A stretch of 64,000 bases of DNA from contig CASFZG010000016.1 in assembly GCA_949299135.1 (NCBI GenBank), positions 1 to 64,000 of the forward strand, in the 5' to 3' direction. The notes beneath the pieces were generated by a model. The model had not been told where the DNA came from, made no database searches, and worked only from the letters and a program-made list of their open reading frames with translations. Origin of the DNA: an uncultured Phascolarctobacterium sp. Its GTDB lineage: Bacteria; Bacillota; Negativicutes; Acidaminococcales; Acidaminococcaceae. This document shows, in pieces, positions 45,670 through 54,078 of this stretch. Each line of letters opens with the position of its first letter. Position 1 is the first letter of the stretch. The translations under genes were made by a program, and so were the position numbers.

Positions 45670-46574
45670 TGTGGCTTTATTATTTGTTAAAAAGCATGAG
45701 CTGGATTATCAGCCACCTGCCTTACAAGCTGGTTGTCAAAATCGGCTTGGGGCTGGGCAGGCTGTACTACATCATTGCCAAAAAGCAGCGCATCAGGGCG
45801 GAAGAAACGATTAAAGAACGCCTTGGCTACAGCGATGAGCAGGCAAAGAAAACCATTCACAGCCTGTTCGTCAAACTGGGCGCAACCTTTATGGAAATTA
45901 TGTACATGCCGGCTTTAAATAAAGACAATATCCGCGGGCTGGTAAGCTTTGACCGCCCAGAAGTGCTGTGGGAAGCGCTGGGCGAAGGCAAGGGCGTTGT
46001 TATGCTGGCCTGCCACATGGATAACTGGGAATGGCTGGGCGCGGCGCTAGCGCTGAACGGATTTCCGCTGAGCGCTGTTGAAAAACCGCAGCCGAACCAT
46101 ATTTACAGCGACTTTATGAACGAACTGCGTACCGGCGTGGGGCAGGAAATTTTCTCGCGCGGGACGAGTGAAATTTTGGGCTGCGCACGCGCGATGAAGA
46201 AAAAACGCATGCTGGGGCTGATTGCCGACCAGGACGGCGGCTACGACGGTATCTTCGTGCCGTTCCTCGGTAAAATGGCATCGACGCCGACCGGGCCTGC
46301 GTATTTTTCGCGTAAGTTTGACGCGCCGATTGTGCCGATATTCATTGTGCGCAAGGAAGGCAATTACGGGCATCAGGCCATTGTTAAGGACCCCATTTAC
46401 TACGAAAATACCGGCGACCGCAAAGCCGATGATTATAAGGTAACTTTAAAAATGACGCAGATTGTTGAAGAAGTTATCAAAGAATACCCGGATAACTGGC
46501 TGTGGTTCCAGCACCGCTGGAATACCCCTTATACGCCGCCGGAGGAAAAGGAGCTAAAGCAGGGTGAAGAATAA
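45669..46574 (+). CDS. Lysophospholipid/lipid A acyltransferase (LpxL/HtrB family), copy 2
   Basis: 301 residues. Catalytic HMDNWEW (HX4E type), IADQDGGYDGIFVPFLGK and WLWFQHRW. Same family as 32994-33884 but with differing motif context, so the two probably add different secondary acyl chains. The ATG overlaps the kdsC stop by one base, and its own stop overlaps the lptC start by 11 bases. Confidence 0.88.
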   Translation: MWLYYLLKSMSWIISHLPYKLVVKIGLGLGRLYYIIAKKQRIRAEETIKERLGYSDEQAKKTIHSLFVKLGATFMEIMYMPALNKDNIRGLVSFDRPEVLWEALGEGKGVVMLACHMDNWEWLGAALALNGFPLSAVEKPQPNHIYSDFMNELRTGVGQEIFSRGTSEILGCARAMKKKRMLGLIADQDGGYDGIFVPFLGKMASTPTGPAYFSRKFDAPIVPIFIVRKEGNYGHQAIVKDPIYYENTGDRKADDYKVTLKMTQIVEEVIKEYPDNWLWFQHRWNTPYTPPEEKELKQGEE

Positions 46575-47109
46575 AGGATTGTTACTGATTGCCGGCGGCA
46601 TTGCCGTGGCGGCAGCCATAATCGCCTGGCTGATGTTTGGCGGCGAGGCGCCGAAGAACCCGGAAAATGTTGTAACCGAAGTTGCCAGCGCCGTTGTAAA
46701 AAATACAACCGTTAACCGCGAGCAGGACGGCAAAGTGCTGTGGGAGTTTTCCGTTGAAGAACTGGAAAGCGTTTCCGGCAGCGGCGAAGCTGTGCTGAAG
46801 GGCGTTAAAGGCAAAATTTACCGCGAGGACGGCTCCGTTATCGACGTTGTGGCCGGCGGCGGCAAAATAAATAACGACGACAAAAACTTTGCGCTGGACC
46901 GCGGCGTTAAAGCCGTGCTTTCCACCGGCGGCGAGATAACCGCCGAAGAAATTGCCTGGAACCAGAAGGACGACATTATTACGGCGACCGGCAAGGTAAA
47001 GGTTGTAAAGGACGAGCACACCGCGCTGGCGGATAAAATTGTAACCAGCAGCAAATTTGAACATTTTAAATTAAGCGGCCATGCCGAAGTACAGAAAGGG
47101 GAACTGTAA
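46564..47109 (+). CDS. lptC: LPS export protein LptC
   Basis: 181 residues, GTG start at 46564 inside the preceding gene. Single N-terminal membrane helix (6-25) and a periplasmic beta-jellyroll (residues about 50-175) of the LptC/OstA type. Links LptBFG in the inner membrane to LptA. Only loosely conserved in sequence; the lptC-lptA-lptB order supports the call. Confidence 0.88.
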   Translation: MKNKGLLLIAGGIAVAAAIIAWLMFGGEAPKNPENVVTEVASAVVKNTTVNREQDGKVLWEFSVEELESVSGSGEAVLKGVKGKIYREDGSVIDVVAGGGKINNDDKNFALDRGVKAVLSTGGEITAEEIAWNQKDDIITATGKVKVVKDEHTALADKIVTSSKFEHFKLSGHAEVQKGEL

Positions 47110-47111
47110 CA

Positions 47112-47930
47112 ATGAAGATAAAAACAGCTATCGCGCTGGCGGCAGCCCTGATAATTGTGGGCGCGCAGGTGCATGTACCGGCTTATGCGGCCGAAGGCGG
47201 CTTCAGCGTAAAGGCTGACGAAATTGAATACGATATGACCAGCGGCGACGGCACTGCCAAAGGCAATGTTGTTATTTTGCACGACGGCGGCAAGGCTACC
47301 TCCGCCGCAGCGGAATTTAACAGCAAAACCATTACCGGCAGGCTGACCGGCGGCGTTGTTGCCGATAAGGACGATGCGCACATTACCTGCGCAACTTTTG
47401 TAATGCATAACGAAGATTATGTTTCGGCAGTTGGCAGCGCCAGCGTGACGAAAGAAGATAAAACCCTGACCGCAGAACAGATTGATTACCACAGCGATGC
47501 TGAATACGCCGAAACCATCGGTTCGTGGGGTCAGCTCAGCAGCACCGACGGCAGCGTTTTAACTGCGGCGCAGATTACCTATAACGGCAAAACCGGCATG
47601 GCGGAAGCAACCGGCAACGTTGATATCGTAAGCCCGCCGCGTAATTTAACGGCATCTGCCGATAAGGCTGTTTACGATACTAACAACGACGGTACGGTTG
47701 AACTCATCGGCAATGCTACCGCAACGCAGGACGGCAACACCGTATCCGGCAACCGCCTGCTTATGCATAACGCAGGCAACGCTGCCAAAGGACAGCGCGC
47801 CGAAGCGTTTGGCGATATTAAAATAGTTTATGTACCTAAAGAAGAACCTGCACCGGCTGAAAATGCAGCGGGCGCAGAAACCGAAACAGCTGTAACAGCG
47901 GAAAACACTGAACAGGTGGAGGCAGCATAG
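47112..47930 (+). CDS. lptA: LPS transport periplasmic protein LptA (OstA-like)
   Basis: 272 residues: signal peptide 1-27, OstA/LptA beta-jellyroll (about 30-235: [43 protein letters not shown]), then an acidic Ala/Glu/Thr-rich tail. Longer than E. coli LptA (185), perhaps with an extra jellyroll segment. Stop overlaps the lptB GTG start. Confidence 0.9.
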   Translation: MKIKTAIALAAALIIVGAQVHVPAYAAEGGFSVKADEIEYDMTSGDGTAKGNVVILHDGGKATSAAAEFNSKTITGRLTGGVVADKDDAHITCATFVMHNEDYVSAVGSASVTKEDKTLTAEQIDYHSDAEYAETIGSWGQLSSTDGSVLTAAQITYNGKTGMAEATGNVDIVSPPRNLTASADKAVYDTNNDGTVELIGNATATQDGNTVSGNRLLMHNAGNAAKGQRAEAFGDIKIVYVPKEEPAPAENAAGAETETAVTAENTEQVEAA

Positions 47931-48649
47931 TGGTAATTGAAACAGCTAACCTTATAAAAGAATATTCCGACAGGCGCGTTGTCAACAACGTCAGCATCCG
48001 TGTGGAGCAGGGCAGCATTGTCGGCCTGCTCGGCCCTAACGGCGCCGGTAAAACCACTACGTTTTACATGATTGTCGGCATTATCAAGCCCGACAGCGGC
48101 ACGGTAACGCTGGACGGTCAGGATATCAGCGCTTTGCCGATGTATATGCGCGCGCGTGCGGGCATCGGCTATCTGCCGCAGGAGGCTTCCATCTTCCGTA
48201 AAATGACGGTGGAGGAAAACCTGCTGGCGATTCTGGAAGCCAACAACATCCCCGAAAAGCAGCGCATTGAAAAAATGAATGCTTTGATTGAGGAGTTCCA
48301 TATCGACCATATCCGCAAAAACAAAGGCACGGAGCTTTCAGGCGGTGAACGCCGCCGCGTGGAAATTGCCCGTGCGCTGGCAACCGACCCGGCGTTTATT
48401 TTGCTGGACGAGCCTTTTGCCGGCATCGACCCGATTGCCGTGGCCGATATCCAGAACATGATTGCCCATCTGGCGCAGCGCGGCATCGGTATTTTAATTA
48501 CCGACCACAACGTGCGCGAAACCTTGAGCATTGTCGATAAGGCTTATATCCTCGCCAACGGCGAGATACTGCTGCACGGCGACAGCGAAACCATTGCCAA
48601 CGACCCGGTAGCGCGCAAATACTACCTGGGCGAAAACTTCAGCATGTAG
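47930..48649 (+). CDS. lptB: LPS export ABC ATPase LptB
   Basis: 239 residues from GTG 47930. Walker [17 protein letters not shown], signature [15 protein letters not shown], Walker [16 protein letters not shown] and the LptB-specific [10 protein letters not shown]. Energises LPS extraction from the inner membrane. Followed after 12 bases by the LptF/G permease gene. Confidence 0.96.
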   Translation: MVIETANLIKEYSDRRVVNNVSIRVEQGSIVGLLGPNGAGKTTTFYMIVGIIKPDSGTVTLDGQDISALPMYMRARAGIGYLPQEASIFRKMTVEENLLAILEANNIPEKQRIEKMNALIEEFHIDHIRKNKGTELSGGERRRVEIARALATDPAFILLDEPFAGIDPIAVADIQNMIAHLAQRGIGILITDHNVRETLSIVDKAYILANGEILLHGDSETIANDPVARKYYLGENFSM

Positions 48650-48661
48650 GGGGGATGAAGA

Positions 48662-49753
48662 TTGCGTTTACGTTTATTAGACCGTTATGTGTTAAGTGAA
48701 TTACTGTATCCGTTTGTCTTCGGTATCGCCTCCTTCTCCAGCATTTTTATTGCCAGCTCCATGCTGTACCGTATTACGCAGTACATGACCAAATACGGCG
48801 CGGGCTGGGATACCATTGCCTGGCTGTTCTTTTACAGCCTGCCGGAGGTTATCAACTACACCTTCCCGATGTCGATGCTGCTGGCGTCCTTAATGGCGTT
48901 CGGCAAATTATCCGGCAGCAGTGAAATCATCGCCATGAAATCCGGCGGCGTCAGCTATTACCGCATTGTTGCGCCGGTGCTGATTGTGGCGTTTATCGTC
49001 AGCATGTTCTCCGTCGTCTGGGCGGAAAAGGTAGTGCCTGCCTCTAAAGTGCAGTACACCCGCGTGCTGGAATACCAGATTAAGGGCAACACCAAGCCGA
49101 AAACGCAGGACAACGTCATCATCAAAACGATGAGCGGCGACACCCAGCGTTTGACTTATGCCCGCCGCTTTGAAGAACATTCCGGCAAAATGATGGACAT
49201 TACCATCGAGGAATTTGACAACCACAAGCTGGCGCGCATCCAGACGGCGAAGGAAGGCCGCTGGGAAAACGGCAGCTGGCGTTTGTTCAACGGCACTGTT
49301 TATTCCGTACATGACGAAGAAGGCTTGCAGAGCACGGCGAAGTTTGACGAGCAGATAATCCCGCTCGATATTGCGCCGGAGCAGATTTCCTGGGAACAGA
49401 AAGAGCCTGAGGAAATGACTATCCGCGAGCTGCGCGAATACATCCACATGCTTGAAATGCAGGACCAGCCGACCTCGCGCCACTGGTGTGAAATTTACAT
49501 GCGTATCTTCATTCCGATGGCAAGCTTCTTCTTTGCGATGATCGGCGCGCCGCTGGGCACGCAGAAGCAGCGTACCAGCTCGTCCATCGGCCTGGGCTTA
49601 AGCATTATCGTTATCTTTATTTATTACGCCATTATGACGTTTACCACCGGCCTTGGCAAAGGCGGCGCGATGAACCCGCTGCTGGCCTGCGCTTTGCCGA
49701 ACCTTATCTGTTTGTGTGTAGGTATTTATCTTTTGCGCCAGAAGAACGCATAA
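48662..49753 (+). CDS. LptF/LptG-family LPS export permease
   Basis: 363 residues from TTG 48662 (GGGGGG upstream). Six hydrophobic helices flank a periplasmic jellyroll (residues about 130-260); LLDRYVLSELLYPFVFG, TFPMSMLLASLMAFGKLSGSSEIIAMKSGG and GAPLGTQ are LptF/G hallmarks. Only one such gene is in the cluster, so it either pairs with an LptF/G elsewhere or works as a homodimer. I cannot assign F versus G. Confidence 0.9.
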   Translation: MRLRLLDRYVLSELLYPFVFGIASFSSIFIASSMLYRITQYMTKYGAGWDTIAWLFFYSLPEVINYTFPMSMLLASLMAFGKLSGSSEIIAMKSGGVSYYRIVAPVLIVAFIVSMFSVVWAEKVVPASKVQYTRVLEYQIKGNTKPKTQDNVIIKTMSGDTQRLTYARRFEEHSGKMMDITIEEFDNHKLARIQTAKEGRWENGSWRLFNGTVYSVHDEEGLQSTAKFDEQIIPLDIAPEQISWEQKEPEEMTIRELREYIHMLEMQDQPTSRHWCEIYMRIFIPMASFFFAMIGAPLGTQKQRTSSSIGLGLSIIVIFIYYAIMTFTTGLGKGGAMNPLLACALPNLICLCVGIYLLRQKNA

Positions 49754-49771
49754 TAATTTTGGGGTGAGTTT

Positions 49772-50905
49772 ATGTTTGGGTTACGCCTGATAATTATCCT
49801 GGCCGTCGTCGGCGGGCTGATTGCCTTTATCGGCGACAAGCTGGGCAGTAAAATCGGCAAGAAAAAACTGTCCGTCTTCGGGCTGAGGCCTTATTATACC
49901 TCGGTGCTGATGACGGTAATAACGGGCGTTTTAATTGCGGCGACGACGATTATCGTAATGGCGGCATCGTCCGACAGCGCGAGAACTGCCATGTTCGGCA
50001 TGGAGCAGTTACAGGACGAACTGCGCAGCCTGAACAAGGAAAAAGAAGCAGCATCGCTGGAAATTGAAAAAGCACGCGCAGACCTGGCTGACCGCAACAA
50101 GGAAATACAGGAGCTGGACGCCGAAAGGGCGCAGCTTGCGGCCGAAGTAAGCACCAGCCGTGAAGAACTGGGGCGCGCCCGCGCGGAAGTAAACTCCCTG
50201 ACGGAATCGAAAGCGACGCTGGAAGCAGAAGTAGGTTCGCTGGAAGAAACTACGGAACGCCTGCGCCGCGGCATTGTGGCGATGCGTGAAGGCAGCGTGG
50301 TTTACCGCAGCGGCGAAGTGATTTACGCCGGTGTTTTAAGCAGCAAGCTGAATGACGAAGAAAATGCCAAACAGATGGAAATGTTCCTGAGCGCGGCTAA
50401 CGAAGCGGCTATGCAGCGCATGGGCATCCGCAGCGAAGAACCTGTCGGCGTACTGTGGCTGCCTAACGAGCTGGCACAGGCGGCGCTGAAGGAAATCCAG
50501 TCTGCCGACGGCAACGTGTTTGTAAGGCTGCGCGCCGTGGCGAACATTATCGCCGGTGAACCGGCTATTTGCACTATTGAACTGGTACACAACGAATGTG
50601 TTTACAAGGACAACGAGCTGATTTTCAGCAAGATTATTGATGTAAGCGATATTAAATACGGGCTTGACCGTGAGATTCTGGCATTTTTGAACGAGGTTAA
50701 CCATACGGCGGTGCGCGCAGGCGTAATGCCCGACCCGCTGACCGGCAAGGTAGGCAACCTTGACGCCGGCACGATGGTGCAGACCGGTGAGAAAATGGCT
50801 GATTTGGGCGGGCAGGTTATGCTTAAGGCTTACGCCCGCGGCGATATTTATACCTCCGGCCCGGTGCTGCTGCGTTTAGAGGTTGAAGATGCAGACAAAG
50901 AATGA
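49772..50905 (+). CDS. DUF3084 family membrane coiled-coil protein
   Basis: 377 residues. Two membrane helices (about 5-22 and 44-66), then a coiled coil (about 75-170) and a C-terminal globular domain. The GDKLGSKIGKKKLSVFGLRPYYTS segment is typical of DUF3084. Function unknown; linkage to lpt genes and YqgF is common in Negativicutes-type clusters by inference. Overlaps the next gene by 17 bases. Confidence 0.85.
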   Translation: MFGLRLIIILAVVGGLIAFIGDKLGSKIGKKKLSVFGLRPYYTSVLMTVITGVLIAATTIIVMAASSDSARTAMFGMEQLQDELRSLNKEKEAASLEIEKARADLADRNKEIQELDAERAQLAAEVSTSREELGRARAEVNSLTESKATLEAEVGSLEETTERLRRGIVAMREGSVVYRSGEVIYAGVLSSKLNDEENAKQMEMFLSAANEAAMQRMGIRSEEPVGVLWLPNELAQAALKEIQSADGNVFVRLRAVANIIAGEPAICTIELVHNECVYKDNELIFSKIIDVSDIKYGLDREILAFLNEVNHTAVRAGVMPDPLTGKVGNLDAGTMVQTGEKMADLGGQVMLKAYARGDIYTSGPVLLRLEVEDADKE

Positions 50906-51317
50906 ATTTTTACTTGGCATTGACCCCGGCAGCTATAAAACCGGCGTGGCAAAGGTTAAGCCTGACGGCGAGGTTATCAGCGCCGAATGGGTGGAAACCA
51001 AAACGCTGACGGAAGTTTTAACAAAGCTGAACGCAGAATGCGGCGCGGCAATTAAAGCCGTAATTATCGGCAACGGCACCAACACCAAACCGGTGCATAA
51101 GGTGCTGGGGCAGGTTTTTACCGGCGTGCCGGTGATAGAAATTGACGAAAAGCACAGCACGGAACAAGCGCGTACATTGTACTGGCAGCTTAACAAGCCG
51201 CACGGCTGGCGCGCGCTGCTGCCAGAAGGCTTGCGTGTGCCGCCCGAACCGCTGGACGGTTACGCAGCGGCAGTGCTGGTAAAAAGATATTTAGAGCAAC
51301 AAAAAGACAGGGATTAA
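50889..51317 (+). CDS. YqgF/RuvC-like RNase H-fold protein
   Basis: 142 residues from ATG 50889 (GAGG upstream). The LLGIDPGSYKTGVAKV motif with its Asp, the VIIGNGTNTKPVH strand, IDEKHSTEQAR and the C-terminal LDGYAAAVLVKRYL (Asp) match the RNase H-like fold of YqgF/RuvC. It could process 16S rRNA precursors or act on DNA junctions, but it is not the standard YqgF and its activity is uncertain. Last gene of the large plus-strand block; a terminator overlaps its stop. Confidence 0.75.
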   Translation: MQTKNEFLLGIDPGSYKTGVAKVKPDGEVISAEWVETKTLTEVLTKLNAECGAAIKAVIIGNGTNTKPVHKVLGQVFTGVPVIEIDEKHSTEQARTLYWQLNKPHGWRALLPEGLRVPPEPLDGYAAAVLVKRYLEQQKDRD

Positions 51318-51332
51318 ACTCCCTGCTTTTTT
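51308..51332 (+). terminator. Terminator at the end of the envelope cluster
   Basis: CAGGGA-TTAAAC-TCCCTG followed by CTTTTTT; the stem begins inside the last codons of the YqgF-like gene. Confidence 0.85.
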
Positions 51333-51396
51333 GTAGGTATTTAACCTGCGGCGGCGAATATAAAACTATCAGACATTTGTAATTGGGGGGTACAAA

Positions 51397-52029
51397 ATGG
51401 AAAAATTACTTAATACAACCTGCGAAAAATTTTTGGAAGAACTGGCAAGCAAGCAGCCTACGCCGGGCGGCGGTGCGGCTTCTGCACTGTGCGGCGCCAC
51501 GGCGGCAGCCTTAACGGCGATGCTGGGCAATTTAACGGCTGGCAAGGCGGGCAGCGAAGCCAACGATAAAATGGCGCTGGAAATCATCATCGCTGCGGAC
51601 AAGCTGCGTTTGGAACTGGCACAGCTGGCAGACGACGATGCGGCAGTGTTCAATAAATTTATGGAAGCCTACAAAATGCCGAAGGCTACGGATACGGAAA
51701 AAGCCATGCGCACGGCGGCAATCGGGCAGGCAGCCATTGCGGCGGCAGAAGTGCCCATGCAGATTGCCAACAAAAGCCTTGAAGTGCTAAAACTGGCGCG
51801 CAAGCTCATCGTGTTCGGCAACCCCAACGCTATTAGCGATGGCACGGTATCCGCCCTTATGGCGCGTGCGGCTTTGCGCAGTGCGCTGTACAACGTAAAA
51901 ATCAACCTGGGGTTGATTAAGGACGACGAATACGTGGCGGCAGCGCGTGCCAAAATGCAGCAGCTGGAAGCCAAAGCCATGGAAATTGAAGCCTTTGTAC
52001 TGGCGCGCACCGACGAAGTTTTAAAATAA
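51397..52029 (+). CDS. Cyclodeaminase/cyclohydrolase family protein (FchA-like)
   Basis: 210 residues, all-helical. KQPTPGGGAASALCGATAAALTAM matches the formiminotetrahydrofolate cyclodeaminase (FTCD-C) / methenyl-THF cyclohydrolase family. Stand-alone members occur in anaerobes with amino-acid fermentation; the exact one-carbon reaction is not certain. RBS GGGGGGTAC. Single-gene unit between terminator and tRNA. Confidence 0.85.
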   Translation: MEKLLNTTCEKFLEELASKQPTPGGGAASALCGATAAALTAMLGNLTAGKAGSEANDKMALEIIIAADKLRLELAQLADDDAAVFNKFMEAYKMPKATDTEKAMRTAAIGQAAIAAAEVPMQIANKSLEVLKLARKLIVFGNPNAISDGTVSALMARAALRSALYNVKINLGLIKDDEYVAAARAKMQQLEAKAMEIEAFVLARTDEVLK

Positions 52030-52031
52030 TA

Positions 52032-52060
52032 TTGACGGCGGCGCGTATTTATCATATAAT
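52032..52060 (+). promoter_or_regulatory. Promoter of tRNA-Ser(UGA)
   Basis: TTGACG (52032-52037), 17-base spacer, TATAAT (52055-52060). Confidence 0.85.
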
Positions 52061-52073
52061 TAAAAATTAGCAG

Positions 52074-52161
52074 GGAGAGGTGGTCGAGTGGTTTAAGGCT
52101 CTGGTCTTGAAAACCAGCGAGGTGCAAGCCTCCGTGGGTTCGAATCCCACCCTCTCCGCCA
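52074..52161 (+). tRNA. tRNA-Ser (anticodon UGA)
   Basis: Acceptor GGAGAGG (52074-52080) pairs with CCTCTCC (52151-52157), then discriminator G and encoded CCA. The anticodon arm CTGGT-CTTGAAA-ACCAG gives anticodon TGA. The long variable arm is typical of tRNA-Ser. Confidence 0.97.
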
Positions 52162-52170
52162 CGATTTTAC

Positions 52171-52194
52171 CGCGCCTTTCACGGCGCGTTTTTT
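52171..52194 (+). terminator. Terminator of tRNA-Ser(UGA)
   Basis: CGCGCC-TTTCAC-GGCGCG followed by TTTTTTG. Confidence 0.9.
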
Positions 52195-52210
52195 GTTATA
52201 AGGGTGCAGC

Positions 52211-52861
52211 ATGGTTTATTTTGCCTACGGCGATAAGGAACTGAATTACTTAAAAAAGAAGGATAAACGTCTGGCTACCGTGATTGAAAAGGCAGGCTAC
52301 ATCAGACGCGAGCTGTTTCCGGATATTTTTGTGTCGCTGGTAAATTCCATTGCCGGGCAGCAGATATCGCGCAAGGCGAAAGCCAGCGTGTGGCAGCGGT
52401 TTTTAACGCTCTTGGGCGGGCAGGTAACGCCGAAGGCGATTGAAGCCGTGACGGAGGACGAACTGCGCGCGTGCGGATTATCCGGCCGTAAGGCCGTGTA
52501 TATTAAGCGGCTGGCAGCCAAAGTGCTTGGCGGCGAGCTTGATTTTGCAAGCTTTGCGCAGATGAGCGACGAAGAAATATGCGCAGAACTGACAAAGCTT
52601 GACGGCATCGGCAAATGGACGGCGGAAATGCAGCTGATATTTTCGCTGGGGCGCGCCAATATTTTAAGCGGCGGCGACGTTGCTATCCAGAACGGGCTGA
52701 AGCTTTTGTACGGGCACAAAAAAATAACGCCTGCGCTGGTGGCAAAGTACCATAAGCGTTACAGCCCGTATGCTTCGGTTGCCAGCTTTTATTTGTGGGC
52801 GCTGGCCAACGGCGATGTGGTTTACGAACGGCCGCGCAAAAAATCCACCCAAGCGGATTAA
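52211..52861 (+). CDS. DNA-3-methyladenine glycosylase II family protein
   Basis: 216 residues, HhH-GPD superfamily. SIAGQQISRKAKASV, the helix-hairpin-helix LDGIGKWTAEM and the catalytic Asp in GGDVAIQNGL fit AlkA/MagIII-type glycosylases that remove alkylated purines; there is no C-terminal Fe-S cluster as in endonuclease III. Lies between the two tRNA-Ser genes. Weak RBS (AAGGGTGCAGC). Confidence 0.88.
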   Translation: MVYFAYGDKELNYLKKKDKRLATVIEKAGYIRRELFPDIFVSLVNSIAGQQISRKAKASVWQRFLTLLGGQVTPKAIEAVTEDELRACGLSGRKAVYIKRLAAKVLGGELDFASFAQMSDEEICAELTKLDGIGKWTAEMQLIFSLGRANILSGGDVAIQNGLKLLYGHKKITPALVAKYHKRYSPYASVASFYLWALANGDVVYERPRKKSTQAD

Positions 52862-52897
52862 ACAGCGGCAAAATGAAAAAATAAAAATTAAAAACGC

Positions 52898-52926
52898 TTG
52901 AAATTTAGCGTAACATAGTGTATACT
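52898..52926 (+). promoter_or_regulatory. Promoter of tRNA-Ser(GCU)
   Basis: TTGAAA (52898-52903), 17-base spacer, TATACT (52921-52926). Confidence 0.85.
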
Positions 52927-52943
52927 ATACAAGTAAGTCAATT

Positions 52944-53034
52944 GGAGTGGTACTCAAGTGGCTGAAGAGGACGGTTTGCTAAATCGTTAGGGGGGGCAAC
53001 TCCCGCCAGGGTTCAAATCCCTGCCACTCCGCCA
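52944..53034 (+). tRNA. tRNA-Ser (anticodon GCU)
   Basis: Acceptor GGAGTGG (52944-52950) pairs with CCACTCC (53024-53030), discriminator G, encoded CCA. The anticodon loop TTGCTAA sits between ACGGT and ATCGT and gives GCT. Long variable arm. Confidence 0.97.
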
Positions 53035-53048
53035 ACTTAAAAGCAAAG

Positions 53049-53076
53049 GACATCGGTTAACGCCGGTGTCTTTTTT
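53049..53076 (+). terminator. Terminator of tRNA-Ser(GCU)
   Basis: GACATCGG and CCGGTGTC (one G-U) form an 8-bp stem followed by TTTTTT. Confidence 0.85.
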
Positions 53077-53104
53077 ATTTTGTGCGCAGGGCAGGCAATT
53101 ACTT

Positions 53105-53164
53105 ATTCAGTGATATTTGCAAAATGCATTCAGTGAAATTTCAGGTTTTCGTTCAGTGAGATTT
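53105..53164 (+). repeat. Three direct repeats with a 23-base period
   Basis: ATTCAGTGATATTT (53105), ATTCAGTGAAATTT (53128) and GTTCAGTGAGATTT (53151) are 14-base copies spaced exactly 23 bases apart, start to start. They differ at one or two positions. The spacing (about two helical turns) suits cooperative binding of a regulator upstream of the hydrolase-permease genes. No coding potential. Confidence 0.8.
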
Positions 53165-53169
53165 ACTGT

Positions 53170-53192
53170 ATTACGATTAACTTAATCGTAAT
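53170..53192. promoter_or_regulatory. Perfect 23-base palindrome, probable operator
   Basis: ATTACGATTAA-C-TTAATCGTAAT is an 11-bp perfect inverted repeat around one base, immediately after the direct repeats and about 50 bases before the -35 of the next gene. No T-run follows, so it is more likely a protein-binding site than a terminator. Confidence 0.65.
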
Positions 53193-53241
53193 TAACCAAA
53201 TCGGCATAAATTTTCAGAAAATATGTTTAATTACAGGATGC

Positions 53242-53269
53242 TTGAATTTTTGGCACGTAGAGTTATAAT
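53242..53269 (+). promoter_or_regulatory. Promoter of the hydrolase-permease unit
   Basis: TTGAAT (53242-53247), 16-base spacer, TATAAT (53264-53269). Confidence 0.7.
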
Positions 53270-53331
53270 ATTTAGTGTTATGTTTTATAAAACGGCATAA
53301 TAGTTTTTAAAATTATATTCAGGAGGGAACT

Positions 53332-54060
53332 ATGTCTAAATTACGTATTGCCATCACTGCGGATACTTATCCGTATGCCAGTGATGTTACCAATCTGGTG
53401 CGTGCGCCTTTTACGGCACGCGGACTTGTGGATATTATTAACGAACTGGGCGCGCTGCCTGTTGTTTTGCCGGATGTGCCCGGCGCAAAAGGCGAGGACT
53501 ATGTTGATTTGTTCGACGCGCTGATTATTCCTGGCGGGCCGGACGCAGACCCGACTTTTTACGGCGAAGAACCTTCGCGCCATATTGGCAGCACCAATTA
53601 CAAACGCGATGTGTTTGAAGCAGAACTTTTTAAAGCATTTTACAAAGCAGGCAAGCCGATTTTCGGTATCTGCCGCGGCTGCCAGTTTATCAATATTTTG
53701 ATGGGCGGCAGTGTTTATCAGGATTTGGCAGCGGATAATCCGGATTCTTACATCCGCCATTCGCAGGGTGCGGACGGCAGTTACCCCACGCACCATGTTG
53801 AAATTGCGAAAGGCAGCAGCTTGTATAAATCGCTGGGGGCAACGGCTTATGTAAATTCGCGCCACCATCAGGGAATTAAAAAAGTCGGCGAAGGTTTAAC
53901 CGTTACCGCTAAAGCTGCCGACGGCGTTGTGGAAGCTATTGAGACTGCCGATGGTCAGATTGTCGCCGTGCAGTGGCATCCGGAAAATATGTGGCAGGAG
54001 CACGCGGAAATGCGCCGTCTGTTTGAAGATTTTATCGGCCGCGTGGCTGCACAAAAATAA
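53332..54060 (+). CDS. Gamma-glutamyl-gamma-aminobutyrate hydrolase family protein (PuuD-like)
   Basis: 242 residues, class I glutamine-amidotransferase-like fold. Nucleophile Cys114 in FGICRGCQ, and the His/Glu pair in VQWHPENM near the C-terminus. PuuD-type enzymes hydrolyse gamma-glutamyl amides such as gamma-Glu-GABA; other members act on other gamma-glutamyl compounds. RBS AGGAGGGAACT. The permease gene begins 18 bases later, so the pair probably imports and cleaves a gamma-glutamyl or related amino compound. Confidence 0.88.
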   Translation: MSKLRIAITADTYPYASDVTNLVRAPFTARGLVDIINELGALPVVLPDVPGAKGEDYVDLFDALIIPGGPDADPTFYGEEPSRHIGSTNYKRDVFEAELFKAFYKAGKPIFGICRGCQFINILMGGSVYQDLAADNPDSYIRHSQGADGSYPTHHVEIAKGSSLYKSLGATAYVNSRHHQGIKKVGEGLTVTAKAADGVVEAIETADGQIVAVQWHPENMWQEHAEMRRLFEDFIGRVAAQK

Positions 54061-54078
54061 TTAACAAGGGTGAACTAA

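Noticed and set aside
53105-53164. Possible CRISPR array
   Set aside because: Repeats are only 14 bases, spacers only 9 bases, there are just three units and no cas gene is in the window.
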